Shown: positions 7,732-16,110, counted from the first letter of the stretch. The stretch is 48,334 nucleotides of DNA from Mesobacillus subterraneus (GCF_000934845.1 NZ_JXIQ01000014.1:1-48334); one strand, 5' to 3'. Notes: generated from the letters alone by a model not told the origin. Made by a program: numbers and translations.

Positions 7732-8805
7732 ATGACAAAAAATCTTGACCAGCTTAGAAATCGAGTAGATGAATTAAATTTACAGCTTCTCTCATTAATT
7801 AATGAAAGAGCCCTGCTCGTCCAAGAAATTGGCCGTGCAAAAGAAACCCAAGGTGTCTACCGCTATGATCCTGTTCGCGAACGAGAAATGCTTGATTTGA
7901 TGAAGGAAAGCAATAATGGTCCTTTTGAAAATTCAACGATCGAACACATTTTCAAAGAAATTTTCAAAGCGGGCCTAGAACTTCAGGCTGATGATCACCG
8001 CAAGGCTCTTCTTGTTTCCAGGAAGAAAAAGCCTGAGGATACAATCATTGATGTGAAAGGTTTGAAAATTGGCGATGGCATCCCGGACTTTGTTTTCGGT
8101 CCATGTTCAGTTGAGTCCTACGAACAAGTAGCGATAGTGGCGGAAGCGGTAAAAGCGAAAGGCTTCAAATTGCTGCGCGGCGGCGCTTTTAAACCAAGGA
8201 CATCTCCTTATGATTTCCAAGGATTAGGTGTCGAAGGGCTGAAGATTTTAAAAAGGGTTGCAGATGAATACGATCTTGCTGTTATCAGTGAAATCGTATC
8301 TCCTGCTGATATCGAAATGGCCGTAGACTATCTGGATGTCATTCAGATCGGAGCCCGCAATATGCAAAACTTTGAACTTCTCAAAGCAGCAGGGGCAGTC
8401 AATAAGCCTATTTTGTTAAAGCGTGGGCTTTCGGCTACGATTGAGGAATTTATCAATGCGGCGGAATACATCATGGCACAAGGGAACGGCCAGATCATCC
8501 TGTGTGAGCGCGGAATCCGGACATATGAAAAAGCTACCCGGAATACGCTTGATATTTCTGCGGTGCCAATTCTGAAAAAGGAAACACATTTGCCGGTTAT
8601 GGTCGATGTTACTCACTCAACAGGCAGAAGAGATTTATTGCTGCCTGCTGCAAGAGCTGCCCTAGCAATTGGAGCAGATGGCGTCATGGCAGAGGTGCAT
8701 CCAGATCCAGCAGTCGCTTTATCTGACAATGCTCAACAGATGGATCTTAAACAGTTTGATGAATTTTTAGAGGGATTAAAATCCACTCCATTCGTAAGAA
8801 TCTAA
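7732..8805 (+). CDS. aroA: Bifunctional chorismate mutase / DAHP synthase AroA(G)
   Basis: First step of the shikimate pathway: PEP plus erythrose-4-phosphate to DAHP, with an N-terminal chorismate mutase domain that senses chorismate and prephenate. Residues 1-90 are the AroQ-type mutase ([20 protein letters not shown]). From about 105 on lies the type I DAHP synthase barrel, with [40 protein letters not shown] and [12 protein letters not shown]. At 357 residues it is the length of B. subtilis AroA (358). The frame extends back to 7678, but ATG 7732 gives [16 protein letters not shown] as in relatives, with AAAGGA upstream. It has its own promoter and terminator and lies upstream of ccpA as in B. 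subtilis. Confidence 0.95.
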   Translation: MTKNLDQLRNRVDELNLQLLSLINERALLVQEIGRAKETQGVYRYDPVREREMLDLMKESNNGPFENSTIEHIFKEIFKAGLELQADDHRKALLVSRKKKPEDTIIDVKGLKIGDGIPDFVFGPCSVESYEQVAIVAEAVKAKGFKLLRGGAFKPRTSPYDFQGLGVEGLKILKRVADEYDLAVISEIVSPADIEMAVDYLDVIQIGARNMQNFELLKAAGAVNKPILLKRGLSATIEEFINAAEYIMAQGNGQIILCERGIRTYEKATRNTLDISAVPILKKETHLPVMVDVTHSTGRRDLLLPAARAALAIGADGVMAEVHPDPAVALSDNAQQMDLKQFDEFLEGLKSTPFVRI

Positions 8806-8808
8806 AGT

Positions 8809-8842
8809 TAAAAACCTTCCTTTATTCAGGAAGGTTTTTTTT
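8809..8842 (+). terminator. Terminator of aroA
   Basis: AAAAACCTTCC / GGAAGGTTTTT with an 8-base loop and a T8 tail. Confidence 0.88.
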
Positions 8843-8889
8843 GTGAGAAAAATAGTTAAAAATAAGATATTGAGATTGCGGGATTGTTG

Positions 8890-8918
8890 TTGATAGCGTA
8901 TCATTAATAACATGATAA
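8890..8918 (+). promoter_or_regulatory. Candidate SigA promoter of ccpA
   Basis: TTGATA (8890-8895), 17 bases, TGATAA (8913-8918), about 95 bases before ccpA. The -35 is good and the -10 imperfect. Confidence 0.45.
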
Positions 8919-9019
8919 AACTTGTACAAATAATCACAAACTTAAAAGATGATTATTGTTTCAATTTTTGCTGCAAACTAAGTGAAAAGTGCCGTTTATT
9001 AGCTGAAGGAGTGAAATAG

Positions 9020-10018
9020 ATGAATATTACAATATATGATGTTGCCCGGGAAGCGAACGTGTCAATGGCAACGGTTTCACGTGTTGTAAATGGAAACCCG
9101 AATGTAAAACCAGCAACAAGAAAGAAAGTGGTTGAGGTTATTGACCGTCTCGGTTATCGCCCGAATGCAGTTGCCCGCGGTCTGGCTAGCAAAAAGACGA
9201 CTACTGTCGGCGTCATCATTCCCGATATTGCAAACCCGTTTTTTGCGGAGTTGGCCAGGGGGATTGAAGATATTGCTACTATGTATAAATACAATATTAT
9301 CTTGAGCAATTCTGATCAAAATATGGAAAAAGAATTACACCTTTTAAACACGATGCTTGGAAAGCAAGTGGACGGACTTGTTTTTATGGGCGGCAATATT
9401 AGAGCTGAACATGTAGCGGAATTCAAAAAGTCCCCTGCCCCAATCGTCCTTGCAGGCTCCATCGAGGAATCAGGAGAAATACCATCTGTTAATATCGATT
9501 ATGAACAGGCCATATACGATGCAGTTTCTACTTTTGCAAAAAAAAGCCATAAAGCAATTGGATTTGTTATTGGGCCAATGCTGGAGCCAATCAACAAGGA
9601 AAAAAAGCTTAAAGGATATAAGCGCGCATTAGAAGATGCAGGAATTCCGTACAACGAAGAGCTTGTTGTTGAAGGAGATTATACGTATGATTCAGGTCTC
9701 GAAGCAATTGAAAGAATCCTCGAGCTCGACAATAAGCCAACAGCAATCGTTGTTGGATCAGATGAAATGGCACTTGGAGTGATCCATGGTGCTTTTGACC
9801 GTGGCTATAGCGTTCCAGAAGATTTCGAAGTAATTGCTTCTGATAACACAAGATTGACGCTAATGGTACGCCCGCAGCTTACAACAATTGTCCAGCCTTT
9901 ATACGATATCGGAGCAGTTGCCATGCGTTTATTGACGAAATACATGAATAAAGAAAAAGTGGAGGAGAATATTGTCGTCCTGCCACACCGGATCGAGTAC
10001 AGAGATTCCACAAAATGA
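9020..10018 (+). CDS. ccpA: Catabolite control protein A CcpA (LacI family)
   Basis: Global carbon-catabolite regulator that binds cre operators together with HPr-Ser46-P. The 332-residue protein has the Lac[24 protein letters not shown] (residues 3-22), the hinge helix [11 protein letters not shown] (about 50-60) and a periplasmic-binding-like core starting [22 protein letters not shown]. The N-terminal [11 protein letters not shown] and the overall length match Bacillus CcpA, and aroA-ccpA synteny removes doubt about which LacI member it is. Start ATG 9020 follows GAAGGAGTG. Probable targets within this window are the cre at 16803-16816 (acsA/acuABC) and the cre-like site at 11424-11437 in the accessory island. 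Confidence 0.96.
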   Translation: MNITIYDVAREANVSMATVSRVVNGNPNVKPATRKKVVEVIDRLGYRPNAVARGLASKKTTTVGVIIPDIANPFFAELARGIEDIATMYKYNIILSNSDQNMEKELHLLNTMLGKQVDGLVFMGGNIRAEHVAEFKKSPAPIVLAGSIEESGEIPSVNIDYEQAIYDAVSTFAKKSHKAIGFVIGPMLEPINKEKKLKGYKRALEDAGIPYNEELVVEGDYTYDSGLEAIERILELDNKPTAIVVGSDEMALGVIHGAFDRGYSVPEDFEVIASDNTRLTLMVRPQLTTIVQPLYDIGAVAMRLLTKYMNKEKVEENIVVLPHRIEYRDSTK

Positions 10019-10023
10019 TTTAT

Positions 10024-10057
10024 CAGCCCCCTTGCAGCATTGCAAGGGGGCTTTTTA
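10024..10057 (+). terminator. Terminator of ccpA
   Basis: AGCCCCCTTGCA / TGCAAGGGGGCT stem with a minimal loop, then TTTTTAT. Confidence 0.9.
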
Positions 10058-10092
10058 TATGGATTAGAACCCCTGGCTATGGTTTAATTTTT

Positions 10093-10221
10093 ATGTATAG
10101 AGAAGAATTCTATCCGCTACAAACATATATTCAACAAATGGTTTCGAATAACTTTAAGTTAGAATATCAATTTGAATCTCCGTTTACAGCTTGGGATGAA
10201 AATGGTAGGGAGGCCCATTGA
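10093..10221 (+). pseudogene. Unrecognised coding-like fragment, probable remnant
   Basis: A 42-codon stretch (MYREEFYPLQTY...FESPFTAWDENGREAH) with protein-like composition but no ribosome-binding site. The open frame begins inside the ccpA terminator, which no intact gene would do. I do not recognise the product. It sits at the left edge of the AT-rich island and, together with the GH4 remnant at the right edge, suggests decay around an insertion or replacement. It could also be chance. Confidence 0.25.
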
Positions 10222-10317
10222 CGTAACCGTGAGCCAGGTCAACCATTTTTCACTGTGTTCAACCCTATGTTTACACACGAAAGCGGTATGTGGGGAGTAT
10301 GATTAGAAAAAACTAAA

Positions 10318-11091
10318 TTAATTTTTTAAAGGTAACCATGACAAAACATCTTGTATCATTTTATCCCAATATCCCCATTCGTGTTCACCTGTATTAAACT
10401 TTGTAGTCAAATCAAAGTTTGTTTTCTCACAGAACTCTTTAAATCGAATATTATCTTCATATAAAAAATCCTCTGTGCCACACGCCTGATAAAGCATTGG
10501 CTTTTGTTCACTTTGATGTAACTTTTCTACAAGTGAAAATAAATCATGTTCTGTTCTCGATACATCCTGATTACCAAAAACTAAACGTAAGGTATCTGTT
10601 CTTTCTTGTCTGTTGATGTGTTGTACTATATCCAATACCCCTGATAAACTAGCTGCTGCTCTAAACTGGTTTGGAAGGTTCAATGCCCATTTGAAAGCTC
10701 CATATCCACCCATGGACAATCCTGCAACAAAGTTATCGTCTCTTTTATCGGACAATGGGAAAAATGACTTGGCTACAAATGGTAATTCTTCTGTTAGGAA
10801 CGTCCAATATTTATTTCCATATTGCATATCTGTATAAAAACTTCGATGTACTTGTGGCATTACGACAGCCAATCCAAGAGGAGCAACATACCTTTCAATC
10901 GATGTTCTTCTCGTCCAAATGGTATCATCATCGCTCAGGCCGTGAAGAAGATATAGTGTTTGATGCTTATTGGTAGCTGATATTGTATTTTGCATCCCAA
11001 TTTGCGTATTAGTTTGTTGAGGTAATATCACAGTCATTGAAGTACTTAACTTTAGTACATCTGAATAAAAATCACATTTGATTAGAGCCAT
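10318..11091 (-). CDS. estA: EstA-like tributyrin esterase (esterase D / PF00756 family)
   Basis: Alpha/beta-hydrolase predicted to cleave short-chain esters. The 257-residue protein starts [13 protein letters not shown]. It has the oxyanion segment [15 protein letters not shown] (about residues 46-60), the nucleophile elbow GLSMGGYGA (about 124-132), an acidic segment, [11 protein letters not shown], carrying the probable catalytic Asp, and the catalytic His in [12 protein letters not shown] near the C-terminus. No signal peptide is seen, so it should be cytosolic. The start is ATG 11091, with AAGGGAGG upstream. A 27-codon open frame with its own strong ribosome site ends 15 bases before it. 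It lies in the AT-rich island facing ccpA. Streptococcal EstA is the nearest named relative I recognise; the natural substrate is unknown (perhaps acetylated sugars, given the neighbours). Confidence 0.8.
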   Translation of the reverse strand: MALIKCDFYSDVLKLSTSMTVILPQQTNTQIGMQNTISATNKHQTLYLLHGLSDDDTIWTRRTSIERYVAPLGLAVVMPQVHRSFYTDMQYGNKYWTFLTEELPFVAKSFFPLSDKRDDNFVAGLSMGGYGAFKWALNLPNQFRAAASLSGVLDIVQHINRQERTDTLRLVFGNQDVSRTEHDLFSLVEKLHQSEQKPMLYQACGTEDFLYEDNIRFKEFCEKTNFDLTTKFNTGEHEWGYWDKMIQDVLSWLPLKN

Positions 11092-11106
11092 TCCTAAACC
11101 TCCCTT

Positions 11107-11190
11107 TTATAAATAATTAGATTTATGATTGACGGGTTTTATTGCTAAACTGTGATCAACCACAAAAATAGGTAAAATCGAAGAAGCCAT
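11107..11190 (-). CDS. 27-codon small ORF upstream of estA (possible leader peptide)
   Basis: On the minus strand, ATG at 11190 is preceded by TTGAGGGGGAT, a strong ribosome-binding site at normal spacing. It encodes MASSILPIFVVDHSLAIKPV and seven more residues before TAA at 11107. The stop is 15 bases from the estA start, so the two could be translationally coupled. I do not recognise the peptide. Alternatives are a truncated gene start left by recombination, or chance. Confidence 0.35.
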   Translation of the reverse strand: MASSILPIFVVDHSLAIKPVNHKSNYL

Positions 11191-11385
11191 TGATATCCCC
11201 CTCAATATTGTTTTCTTAATAGTACGTTAAATATATGATAATAGGAATAACAAAATGTTATCTTTATTTTGTCATTTTGTTAGGTGTATTGGGATATGTA
11301 AACAATAGAGTTTGGAAGTGATTAAGCTATGCGGGAATAGGAAATGGGGTTTTCTAAACGTTATTATTTACCTTCTTCTAATGTA

Positions 11386-11413
11386 TTGACAACGTATTCA
11401 TATATTGTATAAT
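11386..11413 (+). promoter_or_regulatory. Strong SigA promoter of the island oxidoreductase operon
   Basis: Consensus TTGACA (11386-11391), 16-base spacer, consensus TATAAT (11408-11413), about 170 bases upstream of the oxidoreductase start. Both hexamers are perfect, so strong repression is expected. Confidence 0.85.
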
Positions 11414-11423
11414 GAACCCGAAT

Positions 11424-11437
11424 TGAAATCGATTTCA
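11424..11437. promoter_or_regulatory. cre-like / LacI-type operator at the transcription start
   Basis: Perfect 14-bp palindrome TGAAATCGATTTCA with a central CG. It fits the cre consensus TGWAANCGNTNWCA at every fixed position. It lies 10 bases past the -10 box, on the expected start point, so a bound LacI-family protein would block initiation. CcpA, encoded about 1.4 kb away, is the simplest candidate. A dedicated LacI repressor encoded elsewhere would also fit. Confidence 0.75.
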
Positions 11438-11582
11438 TTATTGAGTTGGATTTTTGTCCTGTAGCAGTAATCAAAGTCCTTAGAAAAGCAAATGCATTTA
11501 CCACTTCCATGCGAAAGACTGTATATTGATCAAAAACTATTAATATATTTTAAAGGAAGGTAAATAGGAGAGGATGATAGGC

Positions 11583-12623
11583 ATGAGCAAGCTTAGAATT
11601 GGAATTATTGGTGCAGGTGGTATTGCCACTGGAGCACATATTCCTAATTATAAGAAACAGGGTGACAAAGCAGAAATAGTAGCTATTGCAGATGTTGCAT
11701 TAGAGCGAGCGAAAGAGGTTGCTGAAAAACATGATATTCCTCAATTCTTCGGTTCGTATCAAGAAATGTTAGATAAGGTAGAATTAGATGCTGTCAGTAT
11801 TTGTGTCCCAAATAAATTTCACGCTGAAGCAGCAATAACAGCACTAGAAGCAGGATGCCATGTATTGTGCGAAAAGCCACCAGCGATGACAGTAGAAGAA
11901 GCGGAACAGATGCAGAATGCTGCTGAAAAAGCCGGGAAATTTTTAACTTATGGATTTCATTATCGATATCAACCGAATGTTTCTGCTGCTAAAAGATTTA
12001 TAGATGGTGGCGAATTTGGAGATATTTATTCCGCAAGAGTGCAAGCTATTCGTCGAAGAGGGATTCCTGGATGGGGTGTTTTCACTAATAAAGAATTACA
12101 AGGTGGAGGACCTTTAATAGATATTGGTATCCATATGCTAGATACTGCATTATTCTTAATGGGCTATCCAGAGCCTGAAGTTGTATTAGGAAAGACACAC
12201 CAACGTATTGGAAATAGACAAGGCGTGGGACTACTAGGCGAATGGGATTGGGAAAATTACACGGTAGAAGATATGACTGTTGGAATGATTATATTTAAAA
12301 ATGGTGCATCCTTAGTTTTAGAAACAGCATTCGCTGCAAACGTAGAGAATAGGGATACAATGCAAGTTTCTCTTATGGGAAATAAGGGAGGCGCAGATAT
12401 TTTTCCATTGAAAATGTATCAAGAAAAACATGATACGTTAATAGATGTTACACCAGTTTTCCTACCGGAAGTTGGAGGACATGAACGTGAAATTCAAATG
12501 TTCGTAGATTCCTGTTTGAATGGTGCTCAGCCTTTGAGTACTCCACAACAAGGTACAATCATTCAAAAAATAGTAGAAGCTCTTTATAAATCAGCTGAAA
12601 CAGGTAAAGCAGTCCAATTTTAA
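11583..12623 (+). CDS. Gfo/Idh/MocA family sugar oxidoreductase
   Basis: NAD(P)-dependent dehydrogenase acting on a sugar or cyclitol. The 346-residue protein has the Rossmann motif GIIGAGGIATGAHIP (residues 6-20), the conserved CEKPPAMTVEEA Lys motif (about 96-107) and the catalytic DIGIHMLDTALF segment (about 180-191, D-x3-H). ATG 11574 overlaps the ribosome site AGGAGAGG (11566-11573). ATG 11583, 9 bases downstream of it, is therefore the better start. The next gene, 48 bases downstream, encodes a TIM-barrel isomerase/lyase; the pair forms an operon behind a near-consensus promoter with a cre-like operator. Substrate cannot be read from sequence. Codon use is more AT-rich than in flanking core genes, suggesting acquisition. 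Confidence 0.85.
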   Translation: MSKLRIGIIGAGGIATGAHIPNYKKQGDKAEIVAIADVALERAKEVAEKHDIPQFFGSYQEMLDKVELDAVSICVPNKFHAEAAITALEAGCHVLCEKPPAMTVEEAEQMQNAAEKAGKFLTYGFHYRYQPNVSAAKRFIDGGEFGDIYSARVQAIRRRGIPGWGVFTNKELQGGGPLIDIGIHMLDTALFLMGYPEPEVVLGKTHQRIGNRQGVGLLGEWDWENYTVEDMTVGMIIFKNGASLVLETAFAANVENRDTMQVSLMGNKGGADIFPLKMYQEKHDTLIDVTPVFLPEVGGHEREIQMFVDSCLNGAQPLSTPQQGTIIQKIVEALYKSAETGKAVQF

Positions 12624-12671
12624 TAGCTAGGTGGACACAGAAAAGTAGTCTACCTTTGAAAAGGAGTAACC

Positions 12672-13436
12672 ATGGGAAAAATAGGAATTCAATTGTATTC
12701 TGTACGAGATAAAACCAAAGATAATTTTCTTGACACGATTCGTGAATTGGGAAAGATGGGTTATGAGGGAGTTCAGTTTGCTGGCTTTTTTGGAACGCCA
12801 GCAAACAAGTTAAAAAAAGTAATGGATGAATCTGGTGTTCGGAACGCAGGAAGCCATATGCAATACATTACATTACTTGGTGAAGAATTAAAAGAAACGC
12901 TAGAATATAATCATGTTATTGGAAATGATCTAATCATCTGCCCGGCCTTACCAACTGAATTGAGAGAAAGCGTAGATTCTTATAAGAAAGCTGCAGATAC
13001 ATTAAATGAAGTTGGTCGTAAATGTGTTGAACAAGGTTTTCGATTTGCTTATCATAATCACAATTTTGAATTCTATGATTTGGGTGATGGCCAACGTGGT
13101 TTTGATATTCTGTTTGATAACACGGACATAAACCATATGAAAATGGAATTAGACTGTTACTGGGCTACACACGGTGGATTTGACCCAGTTGAAATTATTA
13201 AGCACAATAAGGATCGTGTTGTTTCCTTGCATATTAAAGATATGGCAAGAGTAAACGGTGAAAAACGAACAATTGAAATTGGGGAAGGGGAATTAGATTT
13301 CCCAGAACTGTTAAGAGTTGGTGAAGATTATGGTGTGGAATGGTTTACTGTGGAGCAAGAGCACTTTGATAGAGACACTCTCGAAAGTTCACGAATTAAT
13401 GTAAAAAACTTAAAAGAAATAATGGTAAAGATCTAA
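12672..13436 (+). CDS. Sugar phosphate isomerase/epimerase-like TIM barrel (AP endonuclease 2 fold)
   Basis: 254-residue Xyl isomerase-like barrel, starting MGKIGIQLYSVRD as many IolE/YcjR-type proteins do. Probable divalent-metal ligands appear in order: YHNHNFEF (about 135-142), MELDCYW (about 157-163), LHIKDM (about 186-191) and FTVEQEHF (about 224-231). The family includes isomerases, epimerases and the beta-elimination lyases that work with Gfo/Idh/MocA enzymes on 3-keto-glycosides. The start is ATG 12672, with AAAAGGAG upstream. It is second in the operon. The reaction is unresolved; coupling to the upstream dehydrogenase is the main clue. Confidence 0.82.
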   Translation: MGKIGIQLYSVRDKTKDNFLDTIRELGKMGYEGVQFAGFFGTPANKLKKVMDESGVRNAGSHMQYITLLGEELKETLEYNHVIGNDLIICPALPTELRESVDSYKKAADTLNEVGRKCVEQGFRFAYHNHNFEFYDLGDGQRGFDILFDNTDINHMKMELDCYWATHGGFDPVEIIKHNKDRVVSLHIKDMARVNGEKRTIEIGEGELDFPELLRVGEDYGVEWFTVEQEHFDRDTLESSRINVKNLKEIMVKI

Positions 13437-13797
13437 AGAACATTTGCCTTCCCACACCATATTCAAAAGAGGCGACTACTGGCCTATTAAATTGTTTTTC
13501 AACATTTTAAAAAACTAAGAGCCAAAAAATAGAGACCTCTTTAGAGTTAGAGAGTGAATGTAGTGTAGGCCGGAAAGTTAACACCTGCATTCCCGAAATT
13601 TGTAACGAGAATTCGTTGTGAAAGCCTTTATTTACAATGTTTATAACGTTTTTTCTTAATAATAACTCGTTATATATAACTGATTTTGTAACGTGGCAAT
13701 GTCCTTTGTTTTCAAGGGTTTTGAAGGTCCTCGTTATACAATCCGGGAATCTAGGTTAACAGTGAGCGGTCGGTAAGGAAGGCTTTCATCCGCAGAG
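13437..13797. other. 360-base AT-rich intergenic stretch without a gene
   Basis: No open frame with a ribosome site on either strand. Visible items are a small palindrome AACGA-gaat-TCGTT near 13602 and several AACGTT/TTATA-rich tracts. No clear terminator follows the isomerase gene until the hairpin at 13798. It looks like decayed DNA of the island. Confidence 0.5.
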
Positions 13798-13834
13798 AAA
13801 ACCACCAGTTTACACTGGTGGTTTTGATTTTTTT
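13798..13834. terminator. Terminator at island right edge
   Basis: Perfect 12-bp stem AAAACCACCAGT / ACTGGTGGTTTT with a 4-base loop and a T-rich tail. It could terminate the oxidoreductase operon from the left or the remnant gene from the right. Confidence 0.8.
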
Positions 13835-13855
13835 GATTTACTTATACTTCGGCAA

Positions 13856-14062
13856 TCAATCCCCATGTGCTTCTATCAAGTCATCACATAAGGATACAAT
13901 ATCATCAATGGATAATTCAGCAGATGTATGTGGATCAAGCATGGCTGCATGATAAATATGTTCTTTTTTCTTCGTCATGGCTGCTTCAATAGTAAGTAAC
14001 CGCATATTAATAGTATTTACTTTGTAGCCGATAATAAACAGCAACCAGCAGATCCGAGTCAA
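13856..14062 (-). pseudogene. C-terminal remnant of a GH4-family glycosidase
   Basis: The last 45 or so residues (LLTIEAAMTKKKEHIYHAAM, then LDPHTSAELSIDDIVSLCDD and LIEAHGD) match the C-terminal signature of glycoside hydrolase family 4 (pattern LTVEAALTG...A.MLDP.TAA.LS.DEI..LVDELL.AHGD). GH4 enzymes are NAD- and Mn-dependent alpha-galactosidases, alpha-glucosidases or glucuronidases of about 430-480 residues. Here everything upstream of the signature is missing, and the first 20 residues of the frame do not resemble the family. There is no ribosome site. This is a dead 3' fragment, consistent with deletion in a former sugar-use locus. Family assignment is from remembered motifs. Confidence 0.6.
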
Positions 14063-14175
14063 GACCGAAGTGAAGTCCTAGATTAATTACCAGGTACAGG
14101 GAATTGGTCCATAAAAAATCGTTTACCTGTATTTTTCTTCTTATGTATGTTCCGTAGGAGGAGCGATGACATGAT

Positions 14176-14210
14176 AAAGCACACCCTTAAAACTAAGAGG
14201 GTGTGCTTTT
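14176..14210 (-). terminator. Probable terminator of acuABC
   Basis: Twelve-pair stem AAAGCACACCCTT / GAGGGTGTGCTTT with an 8-base loop, 40 bases beyond the acuC stop. T runs on both flanks are short, so the direction is uncertain. Confidence 0.6.
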
Positions 14211-14249
14211 GGCATCTATTATCGTGAAGAACAATATCTGTTTTGTTTA

Positions 14250-15422
14250 TTATATAGTTTCCTGTTTCTTATCCGAGCGGATTGGATACAATGCCTTTTC
14301 AACTGTCTGGGCGTTTTTTTCGGTAATTTCTGGCTTTCGCGGAATTGGTGGGTATAAATCTTCTGGATCATCCCACTCAATCGGCAATTCAACAGGTGCC
14401 TGATCTTTCCACTTATCGATCCATTCCTGGGGTAAACTTCCATAACAGTTTGAGTTTTCAATCATTTCAAGCCAAATCAGGGACCAGGCTCTTGGGACCA
14501 CGCGCCAGATGTCATAGCCGCCGCCGCCAACCGCTATCCATTTGCCGTCGCAATATTTATGGGCAATTTCATGAGCGAGCTTGGGAATTTCACGATAAGT
14601 CTTCATTGTTGCCGACAGATGGGTCAATGGGTCAAGATAGTGGGCATCCACACCATTTTGCGTCAGAATAACATCCGGCTTGAAGAATTCGACTACTTCA
14701 ATCAGTGATGTTCGATAGGCATCGATCCATGAGTCATCCTCTGTGAAGGCATCGACAGGAATATTGAAAGAATACCCGTAGCCTTTCCCTTGTCCGCGTT
14801 CATTTACATTCCCTGTGCCGGGGAAAAGATACCTGCCGGTTTCATGGATCGATAATGTGCAAACATTTGGGTCATCATAGAAGGACCATTGTACACCATC
14901 GCCATGATGGGCGTCGGTATCAACATACAATACGCGTGCATGATATTTTTCCTGCAGATATTTGATTGCAACAGAACTGTCATTGTAAATACAGAAGCCG
15001 GAAGCCTTGCCGCGAAAACCATGATGCAAGCCTCCGCCTAAATGTAATGCATGGTCCGCTTTCCCCTTCATGACATAATCAACGGCGGTCAACGTGCCAC
15101 CAACAAGCAAAGCGCTTGCTTCATGCATATTGGCGAAAATTGGGGTGTCCTCCGTTCCAAGCCCATATCCTTGTGCGATTTCCTCTGTAAGCTTTCCCTG
15201 GCCAGCTAGCTTAACAGCGTTTACAAAATTCGGGTCATGGACAAGGTGAAGCTCTTCATCCGTGGCCATCCGCGGCGCAACAATCTGACTGTCTACCATA
15301 GCGCCAAATTTACGCAATAAATCAAGCGTTAATTTTAACCGCATCTGATTAAACGGATGGTCGCTGCTGAATCGATAGTTCAGCAGCTCATCGGAAAAGA
15401 TAAACACAGAGCGATCGCTCAT
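14250..15422 (-). CDS. acuC: AcuC, class I histone-deacetylase-like lysine deacetylase
   Basis: Zn-dependent deacetylase that reactivates acetyl-CoA synthetase by removing the acetyl group from its active-site lysine. The 390-residue protein contains the HDAC core: LGGGLHHGFRGKASGFCIYN (about residues 124-143), the metal/charge-relay motif VDTDAHHGDGVQWSFYDDP (about 163-181), LTQNGVDAHYLDPLTHL (about 253-269) and GGGGYD near residue 305. Start ATG 15422 overlaps the acuB stop by 4 bases (ATGA), indicating translational coupling. It is the last gene of acuA-acuB-acuC, transcribed away from acsA. The function is well supported by experiments on the B. subtilis orthologue. Confidence 0.95.
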   Translation of the reverse strand: MSDRSVFIFSDELLNYRFSSDHPFNQMRLKLTLDLLRKFGAMVDSQIVAPRMATDEELHLVHDPNFVNAVKLAGQGKLTEEIAQGYGLGTEDTPIFANMHEASALLVGGTLTAVDYVMKGKADHALHLGGGLHHGFRGKASGFCIYNDSSVAIKYLQEKYHARVLYVDTDAHHGDGVQWSFYDDPNVCTLSIHETGRYLFPGTGNVNERGQGKGYGYSFNIPVDAFTEDDSWIDAYRTSLIEVVEFFKPDVILTQNGVDAHYLDPLTHLSATMKTYREIPKLAHEIAHKYCDGKWIAVGGGGYDIWRVVPRAWSLIWLEMIENSNCYGSLPQEWIDKWKDQAPVELPIEWDDPEDLYPPIPRKPEITEKNAQTVEKALYPIRSDKKQETI

Positions 15423-16066
15423 GATGAAACACCTGGGAGATTCGGCCAGAGTACTTGATGCCCCGCTTTTTTCAGATCCTCGATTACTGCGATTGGATTC
15501 ATCGTCTGGATCCTGACAACGAGGATTTTGTACCGCTCATCTTTTGGGTCTGAGTATACTAGGACGCTTTGGATATTTGCCTTCCGGATGCTAATAACAG
15601 ATGCTACTTCACAAAGCATACCTGCTTTGTTTGGAACCCTTACTTCAATTTGAGAGCCGGGCTGGTTGGCACCGGTCAGCTCCACAAGCGTGTGCAAAAG
15701 ATCTGTCTCTGTTACGATTCCCACCAGCTTTCGGTCCTTGATGATCGGAAGACAGCTGATATTATGTTCATAAAACACGGCTGCAATTTCTTCGATAAAA
15801 TCCAAAGGATGTCCAGTGATCACCTTTGTAGTCATAATCGATTTTATGGGATTGTCAAGTTCCCCCTTATGGTCATCCAAATGGAAAATCGAAGGGGCAG
15901 CATCCTTGATGTCGCGGTCAGAAACAAGCCCGATCACTCCGTAGTCGTTATTCACAATCGGGATATGCCGAATTTTCTTCTCCGTCATCAGTTTGATCGC
16001 GGCCGCGATCGTATCTTCAGGAAACAGTGTCGTAACGTTCTGCTTCATAATTTCCTCGACAATCAT
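15419..16066 (-). CDS. acuB: AcuB, CBS-CBS-ACT regulatory protein
   Basis: 215-residue cytosolic protein with two CBS domains (IVEEIMKQNVTTLFPEDTI..., residues 2-60, and IKSIMTTKVITGHPLDFIEE..., about 73-130) and a C-terminal ACT domain (IEVRVPNKAGMLCEVASVIS..., about 139-210). CBS pairs usually bind adenosyl ligands and ACT domains bind small metabolites. The role in acetoin/acetate use is genetic only, with no known reaction. Start ATG 16066 follows TAAGGAGGAG. It lies 44 bases from acuA and overlaps acuC by 4 bases. Confidence 0.93.
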   Translation of the reverse strand: MIVEEIMKQNVTTLFPEDTIAAAIKLMTEKKIRHIPIVNNDYGVIGLVSDRDIKDAAPSIFHLDDHKGELDNPIKSIMTTKVITGHPLDFIEEIAAVFYEHNISCLPIIKDRKLVGIVTETDLLHTLVELTGANQPGSQIEVRVPNKAGMLCEVASVISIRKANIQSVLVYSDPKDERYKILVVRIQTMNPIAVIEDLKKAGHQVLWPNLPGVSS

Positions 16067-16110
16067 ACTTTCTCCTCCTTAACCGATGAGGTATTCTTCT
16101 AACTGAATGA

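Noticed and set aside
10015-10221. 68-residue protein starting at 10015
   Set aside because: It would begin inside ccpA's stop region and run through the ccpA terminator. Only the later part looks coding-like and is listed as a possible remnant.
11574-11582. Upstream ATG for the Gfo/Idh/MocA gene
   Set aside because: This ATG touches the AGGAGAGG ribosome site, so it cannot be served by it; ATG 11583 is correctly spaced.
14157-14175. Ribosome site GTAGGAGGAG followed by ATG at 14166
   Set aside because: The frame is stopped almost at once (ATGACATGATAA), so there is no gene; at most it is a leftover gene start.
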